Shown here: piece after piece, positions 52,393-60,794 of the stretch
Position numbering within the stretch: position 1 is the first letter of the stretch
Layout: each line of letters begins with the position of its first letter
Source: Pseudomonadota bacterium
Lineage (GTDB): Bacteria; Myxococcota_A; Polyangia; Polyangiales; Polyangiaceae
Assembly: GCA_023423895.1 (NCBI GenBank)
Contig: JAFAER010000240.1
Span: forward strand, 1-64,000
Direction of reading: 5' to 3'
DNA length: 64,000 bases
Program-made: the position numbers and the translations under genes
The notes under the pieces: generated by a model
Told to the model about the DNA's origin: nothing
Database searches by the model: none
The model's input: only the letters and a program-made list of their open reading frames with translations

Positions 52393-54102
52393 CTAACGAC
52401 TTGCTTGTGCCGCGCCAACCTGCGCAGCAGCGATCGACGTCGACGGCGCCACGGCTGCGGTAGCGCTCACCACCGAGTGCGGTCCGCGGGCGCGGAGGTG
52501 AGCCGGCCGGGTCCCGGCGGGCGCGATGGCGTCGAAAGCGAGGCCGTGAGCCGCAAGGCGATTCTGGTAGTAGAAAAGGAGCCGCGTGTCTCGGAGAACG
52601 AGCTCGGCACCGCGCGGGGCGAGCACTTCGTTCGTGTGGTAGCCGGCAAAAGCGCGCAGAGCGTCGTCGACGATGGCGTCCCCGCGCTTGCCCTTGAGGC
52701 CGGGCGCCACGGCGATCTCTCCGCGCTCTTCGAGGACGGTCAGGCGCTCGACGAGCACGTCGACGTCCTCGGCGAGCTCGGCACGCGGGACCGTGACGTC
52801 GTCGCGATGCCGCAGGACCGTGAAGAGGTCCGCCTTCCCGACCGCCCGCCGGAGGCGCTCGAACGCGCAGGCCGCGACGGCGTGCGTCGCCATCACCACC
52901 GTGTCGCGCTTGAACGCCTCGACGATGCGCTCGCCGAGCTCGCGGGTGTATTCCGCGTCGCGCGCGGGGTCGAGCGTGGGCTTGCCGTTCCTACCGATGA
53001 CGTAGCTCTCGGCGTCGACCGGCCGACCGTGCGAGTCGTGGCTCACCCCCTCGTCGTCGACGTGATTGCCGAAACAATCGAGCGGTTGCGAGAAGCGAAT
53101 CACGCAAGCACCGTCGAGCCCGAGGAGCTTGTTCGAGAACGCCGCCACGCGGCCGATGCGCGTCGACTCGTCGTCCTCGATGATGTAGCGGGCTTTTCCT
53201 TCTTCCTGGAGGAAGTCGTCGATCAGCGTCTCCGCCTCCAGCGTGAGCAGATAGTTGATCGTCGCCGGGACGAAGAAGACCGGCTGCTTTCGGCCACGGG
53301 CCGTCGTCCGGACGAACGCTTCGATCCCCGTGCCCGCAAGCCCGAGCTTGAGCCTCCGCTCGACGCCTCCCGAACGCGACCGCGTCCCTCCGGGGAAGAA
53401 GAGCGAGTGGTAGCCGCGCTCGATCAGCACGGACGAGTACGTCTTCAGGACGTCCTTGTAGAGCGAGTGCCGCAGGCGGCGGTCGACGCGATACGCGCCG
53501 AGGTTGTGCATGAAGTAGCTCAGCACCGGATTGGTGAAGAGGTTCTTGCCCGCTCCGTAGACGGCCGGCGGCAGCCCCGCGCGCTCGATGGCAAAGCCGA
53601 ACACGACGGAGTCGAGGTTCGACAGATGCGTCGGCACGAAGACGACCGTGCCGATCTCGGTCAGCCGTCGGATGTGCTCGCGCGGGCCCTGCACCAGGAT
53701 GCGGCCGTCGAGCGCGGTGAGGTCGAACGAGCCCGGCAGATTCCGCAACGTCGCCCGCGGCGACAGCAGCGCTCCGAGCAGCGGGGCCGTGACGCGCGAC
53801 GCGAACTTGTAGACGCGCCGGTCGAAGTTCCCCGCGACGTCCCACGCGTAGTGCTCCGCGTAGTGCTTGAGCCGATCGCGCAGCTCGCCGTCCGTCATCC
53901 GCCCGAGCTGCGCGGCAAGAGACCGCCACTCCGCGAGCTCCGGATGACCCGAGCTCTGCAGCCGCTTCGTCTCGAGGTACGCCGCCTCGTTCAGGGCGAG
54001 CAGCGGATCTTTGGTGTGGGACGTCACGCGATGGACGACCTCTTCCACGATCGAAGAACGAGCCGCGTTGAAACCGAAGATCGGTGCACTCACGAGCTCC
54101 AT
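52393..54102 (-). CDS. Glycerol-3-phosphate acyltransferase-like (PlsB-type) protein
   Basis: A 569-residue protein with the acyltransferase signature H-X4-D (VPTHLSNLDSVVFGF) and the substrate-binding motif FPGGTRSRSGG, which corresponds to FxEGxRSR in PlsB. A third block VFFVPATINY also fits. PlsB transfers acyl groups to sn-glycerol-3-phosphate at the start of phospholipid synthesis; the substrate here could differ, since E. coli PlsB is ~800 residues. The ATG at 54102 has GGAGG upstream. The C-terminal ~100 residues are Ala-rich and unrelated to the catalytic part. Confidence 0.87.
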   Translation of the reverse strand: MELVSAPIFGFNAARSSIVEEVVHRVTSHTKDPLLALNEAAYLETKRLQSSGHPELAEWRSLAAQLGRMTDGELRDRLKHYAEHYAWDVAGNFDRRVYKFASRVTAPLLGALLSPRATLRNLPGSFDLTALDGRILVQGPREHIRRLTEIGTVVFVPTHLSNLDSVVFGFAIERAGLPPAVYGAGKNLFTNPVLSYFMHNLGAYRVDRRLRHSLYKDVLKTYSSVLIERGYHSLFFPGGTRSRSGGVERRLKLGLAGTGIEAFVRTTARGRKQPVFFVPATINYLLTLEAETLIDDFLQEEGKARYIIEDDESTRIGRVAAFSNKLLGLDGACVIRFSQPLDCFGNHVDDEGVSHDSHGRPVDAESYVIGRNGKPTLDPARDAEYTRELGERIVEAFKRDTVVMATHAVAACAFERLRRAVGKADLFTVLRHRDDVTVPRAELAEDVDVLVERLTVLEERGEIAVAPGLKGKRGDAIVDDALRAFAGYHTNEVLAPRGAELVLRDTRLLFYYQNRLAAHGLAFDAIAPAGTRPAHLRARGPHSVVSATAAVAPSTSIAAAQVGAAQASR

Positions 54103-54224
54103 GGAACCCCCCTCCACGCCTCGCGTAAAGCCGCGAAGCGCTCGGCTCCGCCGATCCGCACCCGGACCAGCGGCACCGCCTTCCCCGGATCGCCCGAGCG
54201 AGGATGCCGGGGCTGCCGGCGTCG

Positions 54225-55001
54225 TCACCGAGGCGCGTCGGCGTCGCGGCGCTTTTCGAGAGCTTCGACCACTTCGGTAACGACCATCGTCACGAGACGC
54301 GCGTAGAGGTCTTCTCCCTCTTCGCGCGTCGCCTCCGACGGGGCGCCGGTGTACGCGCGCTCCATCCCGATCTCGCGGAACGTGCTCTTGCCCGCCTTGA
54401 TGGCCTCGCTCAAGCTGAGCGCGACGTTGGGCAGCGCGCCGGCCGAATCGCGCACGGCCCTGCCGGCCGCCAGCACGAGCGACGTCTCGTAACGTCCCGC
54501 GTGGCAGTCGCCGCGCTTGAACTCGTCGGACAGGGTCCGCCCCCATCGCCGGGTGAGCGGGCAGGCGACCGATCCTGCGCCCGGAGGAAGCCCGGCAACG
54601 GCGGCGCGAACCGCAGCGTCGTGCGCCGGCTCGAGGTGGTTGTTGATGAAGCAGACGTGCGCGAACCCCGTCGCGAGCAGACGCTCGGCGATGGCGCGCA
54701 GCCAGGACGTCAGGAGATCCGGCGGGACGCCGATCGCCCCGGCGAACCCTTGCGCGTATTCGGTGACTCCGTAGGGCACGCTCGGCGCCACGACGGCCTG
54801 GATGCCGCGCTGCTCGAGCGCGCCGACGGCGCGAACGGCGCACGTCTCGCTGATCGTCGTGTCCGTGTGGAGCGGCAGGTGCGGGCCGTGCGGCTCGACG
54901 CTCCCGACCGGCACGAGCGCGACCGCGGGCGAGCTCCCGAGGACCTCGGTGAGCTCCTCGAACGTGAGATCGGCCAGATGGTGGGGGAGCCGCGACGTCA
55001 T
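54225..55001 (-). CDS. Creatininase/creatinine amidohydrolase family protein
   Basis: A 258-residue metallohydrolase-like protein. VPVGSVEPHGPHLPLHTDTT matches the metal-binding opening of the family and DCHAGRYETSLVLA the later HAGxxETS site. The middle motif is INNHLEPAHD instead of the common NGHGGN, as in some branch members such as MftE-like peptidases. It may hydrolyse a cyclic or linear amide. The ATG overlaps the stop of the acyl-CoA ligase gene by one base (TGATG), so the two are co-translated and may act on one substrate. Confidence 0.88.
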   Translation of the reverse strand: MTSRLPHHLADLTFEELTEVLGSSPAVALVPVGSVEPHGPHLPLHTDTTISETCAVRAVGALEQRGIQAVVAPSVPYGVTEYAQGFAGAIGVPPDLLTSWLRAIAERLLATGFAHVCFINNHLEPAHDAAVRAAVAGLPPGAGSVACPLTRRWGRTLSDEFKRGDCHAGRYETSLVLAAGRAVRDSAGALPNVALSLSEAIKAGKSTFREIGMERAYTGAPSEATREEGEDLYARLVTMVVTEVVEALEKRRDADAPR

Positions 55002-56635
55002 CACGCCTTCCCGCCGGCGCTGCGAGCGCGGAGCGCCTTCTTGTCGACCTTCCCGCGGTCGTTCTTCGGCAGGTCGTCGACGAACTCCACGACGCGCGGA
55101 TACTTGTACTTCGCAAGGTTCGTCCGTACGTGCTCCTGGAGCTCCGTCGCGAGCGCCGGGCTGGCCGCATGGCCCGCGCGCGCGACGATGAAGGCCTTCG
55201 TCTTCACGAGCCCGTCTTCTTCGATCCCGATGACGGCCGCGGCCGCGACCGCGGGGTGCTCGAGGAGACACTCTTCCACCTCGAGCGGCGCAACCCACTG
55301 CCCGCCCACCTTGAGCAGGTCGTCGGCGCGCCCGGCGAAGTAGAGGTAGCCCTCCTCGTCGACGCGGAACAGGTCGCCGGTCCGGCACCAGTGGCCGTGG
55401 AACGTGCGCCAGCTCTTGTCGCGGTCGAGCCAGTAGCCCTGGCTGACGCTGTCGCCCTTCACCCAGAGCACGCCGATCTCGCCGGGCGCACACGGCGTCG
55501 CACCGGCGCCCTCGGCCTCCTCTGGAAGCACGCGGAGCTCGTAGCCCTCGACCACCTTGCCGAGCGATCCGGGCTTGATGTCACCGGGCCGATTCGACGC
55601 GTAGATGTGGAACATCTCCGCCGACCCGATGCCGTCGTAGACGTCGCTGTGGAAGCGATCGAGCCAACGGCGAAGGAGCGGCTCGGGCAAGGCCTCACCC
55701 GCAGACAGCGAGAAGCGGATGCTCGAGAAGTCGAGACCGGGCTTGCCCGCGTTCTTCAGCTCGTCGTCGTGCTCGAGCAGCTTGCCGAGCATCGTCGGGA
55801 CGTTCGTCACGATCGTCGGGCGGTACATCGCGATCGCGTTCGCGAGGCTCTCGGGCGTGGGTCGCTCGCTGAAGAGGCCGGCGGTCGCTCCGACGGCGAA
55901 CGGGAACATGAGGTTCGTGCCGGTCGCATAACCGAAGAAGAGGCGCGGCACGCTGATCGTCACGTCGTCGCGCCGATAGCCGACGGTCTTCTTCGCGTAG
56001 ACCTCGGTGTTGAACGCGAAGTCGCGCTGCGTGTGCACGTTGGCCTTCGGCTCACCGGTCGATCCGCTCGTGAAGAGCCAGATCGCGGGCTCGTCGCGAT
56101 GCATCTTCACCGGGTCCATCGGACGGCTCGCGTCGAGCGCAGGCGCGAGCTCCTTCACCTTGCCCGAAAAGGTCGTCGTCGTGAGGCGCGCCTCGGGATC
56201 GCTCCCGGTGGCGGCGTCCGGCACGACGAACATGGCCTGCACCTCGCTCCCCTCCGCCTCGACGATCGGCCGAAGGAGCTCGGCGACCTGCGGCACGGTC
56301 ACGATGGCCGTCGCGCGCGTGTAGCCGACGAGGTACTCGAACGTCTCCGGCGGAGCGAGCGGATTGCCCATCGCGACCACGGCGCCTCGTGCGAGCGTCG
56401 CGAAGAACGTCCACGCGAAGGGCGGCACGTCGGGGAGGATGATGAGCACGCGTTCGCCGCGGCGGACACCTGCCTCCGCGAGCAGACCTGTCATCCGCCG
56501 CGTCTTGTCGGCGACGGCCTCGTACGTCCAGCTCCGATCGCCGAACCGTATCGCCGTCTTCTTTCCGAGCCCCTCGGCGAGGCGGTCGAAGAGGAAATAG
56601 CGGGCCAGGCTGAGGTCGTCGGGGAACGCGATCAC
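55001..56635 (-). CDS. Benzoate-CoA ligase-like AMP-forming acyl-CoA synthetase
   Basis: A 544-residue ANL-superfamily enzyme that activates a carboxylic acid as acyl-AMP and then acyl-CoA. Seen: P-loop LFTSGSTGEPKANVHT, the A5-type motif YDGIGSAEMFHIY, WCRTGDLFRVDEEGYLYFAG, the hinge GRADDLLKVGGQWVAP and the catalytic Lys region LPKNDRGKVDKKAL. SAEMFHIYASNRPGDIKPGS is typical of the benzoate-CoA ligase subgroup, so an aromatic acid is a likely substrate. The GTG at 56635 places the conserved N-terminus correctly; the frame is open to 56827 with low-complexity sequence. Coupled to the creatininase-family gene. Confidence 0.9.
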   Translation of the reverse strand: MIAFPDDLSLARYFLFDRLAEGLGKKTAIRFGDRSWTYEAVADKTRRMTGLLAEAGVRRGERVLIILPDVPPFAWTFFATLARGAVVAMGNPLAPPETFEYLVGYTRATAIVTVPQVAELLRPIVEAEGSEVQAMFVVPDAATGSDPEARLTTTTFSGKVKELAPALDASRPMDPVKMHRDEPAIWLFTSGSTGEPKANVHTQRDFAFNTEVYAKKTVGYRRDDVTISVPRLFFGYATGTNLMFPFAVGATAGLFSERPTPESLANAIAMYRPTIVTNVPTMLGKLLEHDDELKNAGKPGLDFSSIRFSLSAGEALPEPLLRRWLDRFHSDVYDGIGSAEMFHIYASNRPGDIKPGSLGKVVEGYELRVLPEEAEGAGATPCAPGEIGVLWVKGDSVSQGYWLDRDKSWRTFHGHWCRTGDLFRVDEEGYLYFAGRADDLLKVGGQWVAPLEVEECLLEHPAVAAAAVIGIEEDGLVKTKAFIVARAGHAASPALATELQEHVRTNLAKYKYPRVVEFVDDLPKNDRGKVDKKALRARSAGGKA

Positions 56636-56777
56636 GGGGTACCGGCTTACCCCCGAGCCGGGCCGCGACACAAGCGATACGGCGCGGTCGCCTCCGCTGT
56701 TCGTCCCGCTTCCTCCTCCGCTCTTTGCCCCCGCTCTTTGCCCCGCTCTTCCCCGCCGCCTCTTCGCCCCGCACGGA

Positions 56778-58169
56778 TCAGTCGAAGATGCAGCGCGCGC
56801 CGATGGCGTAGTAGCCGTTGACCTCACCCTGGGCGTTGTTCGTGGGCCACGTGCTCGGGCTGCCTTTCAGCTCGTGCTTCTCCCACGACATCGTCCAGCT
56901 GAAGCGCCGCTGCGCGTCATTCGCCCAGACCAGCAGGTTCCCGACCGCGTCTTGCACGCCGATCTTGTTCGCGCCGAGCGGCCTTCGCCCGGGTGGCGCG
57001 ACGTAGAACGAGCGGTCGAGCGGCCCGCCGCTATCCATCCGCATGTTCGCCGGGGGGTTCGGCGTCGCGTAGCTGTACATGTGGACCACGCGGTCGTCCT
57101 GCTTCGACGAGCTGTAGGGCGTGCTGTTCTGGAACTGCCACGGCCAGTCGTCGTCACCGTCGTTCGACGCAATCGCCATGTTCTCGGCGTTCGACGTCAG
57201 CCGACCGCCGTCGAAGACGCAGAGCGCCTGCGCGAGATGCCAGGGCACGCAGTTGAGCGCCTTCTCGTCGAGCACGTCCTTCGAGAAGTCACTCGTGTCT
57301 CCGCTGATCTGCTGCCAGTACGTCCGGGCGCCCTGTCCTTGCTGCGTGATGTTGCATCCGCGCTTCAACGCCGGTCCGAGCATGAAGAGCGCGTCGTCCA
57401 TCGACGCCGGGAGGTTGTCCGTCCAGCTGTCGTCCCAGCCTTCCGGGCTCGTCTGCGCCCACTGCTGGAGGTTGCCGTCGAAACGTTCGACGAACGTGCG
57501 CATCCGACCGGCCGTCACGAGGTACTTGCCGATGCGCTTGCCGGAGCTGTGCGTCACCGTCGCGCAGCAACTCTCGTGCTTCGCCGAGGTCTCGCCGGTC
57601 TCGCCAGCGCCGCAGGTGTCGCCACCGAAGTGGCCCGTGCAGCTCCTGAACTCGACACACTCCTTCGCATACGAGCACCCGCCGCTCGCGCAATCGCCAT
57701 CGGTCGAGCACGCCTTGTTCGTGCCGCACTTCGGTGCCTTCGTGCCGCCGCAGTCGACGTCCGTCTCGTCGCCGTTCTTGATCCCGTCGTCCGGAGCGGG
57801 TGCCTTGCACCTGCCGCCAACACACGAGCCGCTCGCGCAGTCGCTGCCCGTCGTGCAGGACTTGCCGTCCGCACATCCCGGTGCCGACGCGCCTCCGCAG
57901 TCGACGTCCGTCTCGTCGCCGTTCTTGATCCCGTCCGTCGGATTGCCGCCCGCGACCACCGGGGTGCACTTGCCCTCCTTGCAGGTGAGCGACTTGCACT
58001 CCGATCCGTCGGTGCACTGCGCGCCCTGCTCCTTGCCATCGGGGTTGGGCGCGTCCGCGGTGTCGACTCCCGAACACGCGGGGCTGCCGACGAGCACCGT
58101 GCTCACGACCAACACAGCGCCGAGCATGACGCGCGAATGGCGCAAGCCGCGGATGGTGACGTGGTTCAT
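56778..58169 (-). CDS. Lipoprotein with degenerate formylglycine-generating-enzyme (SUMF1-like) domain
   Basis: A 463-residue lipoprotein; lipobox region VLVGSPAC. Two copies of DGIKNGDETDVDCGG are interleaved with Cys-rich CxxGSDCASGSCVGGRC-type segments (residues ~50-160). The C-terminal ~290 residues resemble the FGE-sulfatase/SUMF1 fold: CVPWHLAQALCVFDGGRLTS, DDDWPWQFQNSTPYSS, and IGVQDAVGNLLVWANDAQRR standing for the usual GNVWEW segment, ending GYYAIGARCIFD. The motif spellings deviate, so enzyme activity is doubtful. The ATG at 58169 begins a clear signal peptide. The frame is also open upstream into the HNH pseudogene. Confidence 0.85.
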   Translation of the reverse strand: MNHVTIRGLRHSRVMLGAVLVVSTVLVGSPACSGVDTADAPNPDGKEQGAQCTDGSECKSLTCKEGKCTPVVAGGNPTDGIKNGDETDVDCGGASAPGCADGKSCTTGSDCASGSCVGGRCKAPAPDDGIKNGDETDVDCGGTKAPKCGTNKACSTDGDCASGGCSYAKECVEFRSCTGHFGGDTCGAGETGETSAKHESCCATVTHSSGKRIGKYLVTAGRMRTFVERFDGNLQQWAQTSPEGWDDSWTDNLPASMDDALFMLGPALKRGCNITQQGQGARTYWQQISGDTSDFSKDVLDEKALNCVPWHLAQALCVFDGGRLTSNAENMAIASNDGDDDWPWQFQNSTPYSSSKQDDRVVHMYSYATPNPPANMRMDSGGPLDRSFYVAPPGRRPLGANKIGVQDAVGNLLVWANDAQRRFSWTMSWEKHELKGSPSTWPTNNAQGEVNGYYAIGARCIFD

Positions 58170-58419
58170 GCCGATCCTCTCCGGGTGCCCCCGTGCAGGA
58201 AGCGCACCGTCCCACGCATCGGACATCGGGCCGCCCGTCCCGTCGAATGCTCCGCAGAAATCGTGCTCGCAGTACGGAGGCCGCAGCGGACCGAGGCTCG
58301 AGACGGTGGATCGAGCCATCCCCGGACGAACGAACAGCGGTTCGTTCGAGCTGAAATGATCGCGTGATACCGCACGGATCCGTGCGGTGCCCCACCCTCG
58401 CAGCGCGGGCCGTTCCCCT

Positions 58420-59109
58420 CTGCTCGTGGATGCTCCCTGGTCGAGGCTCGTCGCCAGCCGAGCCATGACCTCTCGCACCTCGGCCTCACGGAAGCCGAGC
58501 GTCCGAAGCCCGCGTGCGGCGGTCTCGAACGACGGTGCCTGCGGAAGCGCGACGGACTTCCGTTGTCGCAAGTCGATCCTCTTCTCGATGTACGTCCGGC
58601 CGAACACATGCTCGGCATGAACGCCGTTGTGCACCCGACATCGAAGGCGGAGATTGGCCGCCTCATCGCTGCCTCCGAGCGCCTTCGCGTCGATGTGATC
58701 GAGCTCGAGGAATCCGCGCGCCGGGCATCGATTGCCCTCGGCGTCGAGGTAGGTGCACTGCCCGGCGTCCCGCGCCCAGACCTCGCGCTGCACGGCCCTC
58801 GCGACGTGTTCGCGCCGTGCCGGCTTTGGGGCGTGCTCTGCCGCGCGGCTCGTCCCGACATCGGCATCGGCACCGCAATACGGCGCTGCACCTCGCTCTC
58901 GCTCATCCCGAGCTTCCGCACCAGAAGTCCCATGTGGACGTGCACGCCTGCTCCGCGTAGAGCCGCCGCGCGTCCACCTCCGCGAGGTACGCCAGCAACC
59001 CGACCAACCAGACGTTCCCTCGGCCGACATGCTCACGGAGACGAGCAAGCAGCTCGTCGTTCGATAGATCTCCCAGCTTGGTCCATGCTGCCCTCCCCAG
59101 CTTGGTCAT
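58420..59109 (-). pseudogene. Broken HNH endonuclease gene
   Basis: The gene starts intact at 59109 (MTKLGRAAWTKLGDLSNDEL ... YAEQACTSTWDF), then a one-base loss near 58926 shifts the frame; the continuing sequence VRKLGMSESEVQRRIAV is in a second frame. Soon after, an internal deletion joins it to the C-terminal nuclease part in a third frame: REHVARAVQREVWARDAGQC, GFLELDHIDAKALGGSDEA, LRLRCRVHN (the HNH motif), and TYIEKRIDLRQRK. The end at ~58420 is set by homology with the second fragment. In intact members a few hundred bases lie where the deletion is. Not expected to give a working nuclease. Confidence 0.85.
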
Positions 59110-59550
59110 GCGCTCTCATACCATGCAGATTTGGGCCTTACGGGAAGGTCCCTCCAGCGCACCAACGCCATCGCGATCACCTCGCGAGGTCCATTCGCCG
59201 AGGTCGCGCGTCCGTGCGTGTTTGCGTGGCCGCTCGCGCCCATCCCGACACGACCCGCGCGAACGACGCGCCGTTCACCCCAATGCTCGTCAATCAGATT
59301 CGAACAGGGAGACAGAGAGACAGGGAGCTCAGAGGGCCTTGTCCCTCTCCCATCTTGGTACCTCGTCGGCCCTCAGGAATTGCTTCGCAATTCCTTCGGA
59401 AATTTGAGTCTCGCTGGCCACCTGCCGAGGTCGATCCACACGGTGCTCACCTCCTTCCGACCTGCAGGACGCGAGACTGCTGGAGTTAGAGCCGCTCTTC
59501 GCTCTTCGCTAGCCGCGGCATTTCTCTGCGATAGCGTCATCGCATAACGG

Positions 59551-59627
59551 GACGAGCGACTGGCGCAGCGATGGACTCGAGAGCTCAAATCTCTCTCGAG
59601 CTGCCATCGATGTGCCGGTCGCTCGTC
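59551..59627. repeat. 77-bp long near-perfect hairpin
   Basis: Arm GACGAGCGACTGGC (59551-59564) pairs with GCCGGTCGCTCGTC (59614-59627) with one G-T pair. Nested stems are CGATGG (59569-59574) with CCATCG (59604-59609), and CTCGAGAG (59576-59583) with CTCTCGAG (59593-59600), closing a 9-base loop. About 31 base pairs in total. It does not fit a tRNA, has no T-run, and lacks attC core ends. It may be a palindromic mobile-repeat unit or a structured RNA. Confidence 0.7.
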
Positions 59628-59958
59628 GCAGTCGAAATCCGGGCAGCGCGAAGCCGGGGCGCCGTGGTCCACGGTCGGCATTGGTGGAAGGCACGGCAAG
59701 TGCTGCTGCGGTTCGATACGAGGAGCATCCCCGCGCCCTCTCCTGACCGTGCTGTGCCCCGTGCCTGCGCGGCGTCGGGCTCGCGCACAAGCCGGCTGGC
59801 TCCGGCCGGCATCTCGACCAACGTCGTCGGCCGTCGGACTCGGTCCTCACCATCTACTTCGCTTCTGCTCGCCGCCGACGTCATACCCCCGACTCTGGCT
59901 TTCGCGAGATCGCACAAACGCGGACGCCCCGAAGCCAGATGGCAAGTGGACGACCGCG

Positions 59959-60145
59959 TTCATCCGAAGATGTTATCGGCGGGACGTACATCGAGAAGCG
60001 GATCGACTTGCGACAACGAAAGTACGGCGCGTCGGCGCAGGCCCCCTCGTTCGAAACCGCCGCGCGCGGACTTCGGACGCTCGACTTCCGAGAGCGAAGT
60101 GCCGAGGTCATCGCGGCTGGCGATGAGCCTCGCCCAGGAAGCTCC
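59959..60145 (+). pseudogene. Second fragment of the HNH endonuclease gene, inverted
   Basis: Encodes GGTYIEKRIDLRQRKYG and APSFETAARGLRTLDFRE, nearly the same as the C-terminal tail of the minus-strand HNH remnant at ~58420-58620, but on the plus strand. The DNA match looks to be about 80-85 percent by eye, with small indels at both ends. No start, HNH motif or N-terminal part remains. It shows that two copies of this gene once lay here in opposite orientation. Confidence 0.82.
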
Positions 60146-60188
60146 GCCGAGACGGTCATCAGGACGCGCGATGGCTCTCGTCCCCGAG

Positions 60189-60794
60189 TCAGAGCTCGAA
60201 GCGAACGCGCACCGTGATCGGGTCACCCTCGAAAGGCTGCGCGGCGTTCGCGAATCGGCGTGCGACGCAGGCCCCGACCGGACTGCTCGCGTAGGGCTCC
60301 GAGAGCGCAACGCGCACGCGGCCGTCGCCCGTGAACGTCACCTCCGCGATGCCGGGGCCTTCGGGACCGCCGGGCCGCCGGCAGATGGGGACCGTGTCCA
60401 TCTGCATCGCGAGCGCCTTCTTCAGTTCGACGGTCTCTTCGCCCGTCGCGCCCGCCGAGCTCGGCGCGTTGGAGCTCGGCGGAGCGGGCGCGGGCTTCGG
60501 CGTCGCGCGAGACGTCCGCGGCGCTTCGGCCTCGGGCTCGAAGTCGCGCTCCCGCTCCTCACGCGCGAGTCGATGGTCTTCCGAGCGTTCCGCCTCGGGC
60601 TCGGCCTCGGTCATGGGCAGCGCAGGAACGTCGACGGCGACCTCCTGGACGATGCCGTGAGCCCGCGCCGACGTCGCGGCCCTTCGCGACTCGAACATGG
60701 CCGCGGCCTTCCTGGTGACGAGCGCGGGAGCGCAGGTGAACGCTGCGAGCAGCATGACACCGAAGAAGCCGGTGGCGGCTTGTCGCGCGCGCAT
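60189..60794 (-). CDS. Envelope protein with AgmX/TonB-C-like C-terminal domain
   Basis: A 201-residue protein with an N-terminal hydrophobic signal/anchor (GFFGVMLLAAFTCAPALV), a Glu/Arg- and Pro/Ala-rich middle, and a C-terminal domain of ~70 residues: PICRRPGGPEGPGIAEVTFT, GDGRVRVALSEPYASSPVGA, CVARRFANAAQPFEGDPITV, RVRFEL. This pattern (two Cys, VTFTGDGRV, CVARRF, FEGDPITVRVRF) is that of the AgmX/PglI C-terminal domain of myxobacterial motility-linked proteins, related to TonB-C. The ATG overlaps the stop of the upstream lipoprotein by one base. Confidence 0.82.
   Translation of the reverse strand: MRARQAATGFFGVMLLAAFTCAPALVTRKAAAMFESRRAATSARAHGIVQEVAVDVPALPMTEAEPEAERSEDHRLAREERERDFEPEAEAPRTSRATPKPAPAPPSSNAPSSAGATGEETVELKKALAMQMDTVPICRRPGGPEGPGIAEVTFTGDGRVRVALSEPYASSPVGACVARRFANAAQPFEGDPITVRVRFEL

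Larger units (their letters stand above)
59110..60188. other. 1.08-kb gene-poor, decayed region
   Basis: No intact gene recognised. It contains a 9-bp hairpin AGGAATTGC / GCAATTCCT at 59375-59395, the long stem at 59551-59627, and a reversed fragment of the neighbouring HNH gene at 59959-60145. Base composition is less G/C-rich than the flanks and open frames carry no conserved sequence. Confidence 0.7.

Noticed and set aside
52393..55170. 925-residue protein covering the acyltransferase and the region upstream
   Set aside because: The N-terminal ~355 codons are an Arg/Ala-rich shadow of the creatininase and ligase genes; the acyltransferase starts at 54102 with its own GGAGG site.
56636..56777. 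Short CGCTCTTTGCCC-like repeats before the acyl-CoA ligase gene
   Set aside because: About three short imperfect copies in a pyrimidine-rich strand; too small and irregular to call a feature beyond low complexity.
56778..59048. Single 756-residue HNH-lipoprotein fusion gene
   Set aside because: The N-terminal part is a frame-shifted remnant of a known HNH family and a complete lipoprotein signal peptide starts at 58169.
59551..59627. Possible tRNA or integron attC site
   Set aside because: No T-loop GTTCRA with flanking stems and no anticodon arm can be drawn; attC core ends of the RYYYAAC/GTTRRRY type are absent.
59700..59740. GGTTCGAT at ~59709 as a tRNA T-loop
   Set aside because: The five bases on each side are not complementary and no acceptor or anticodon stem can be placed.
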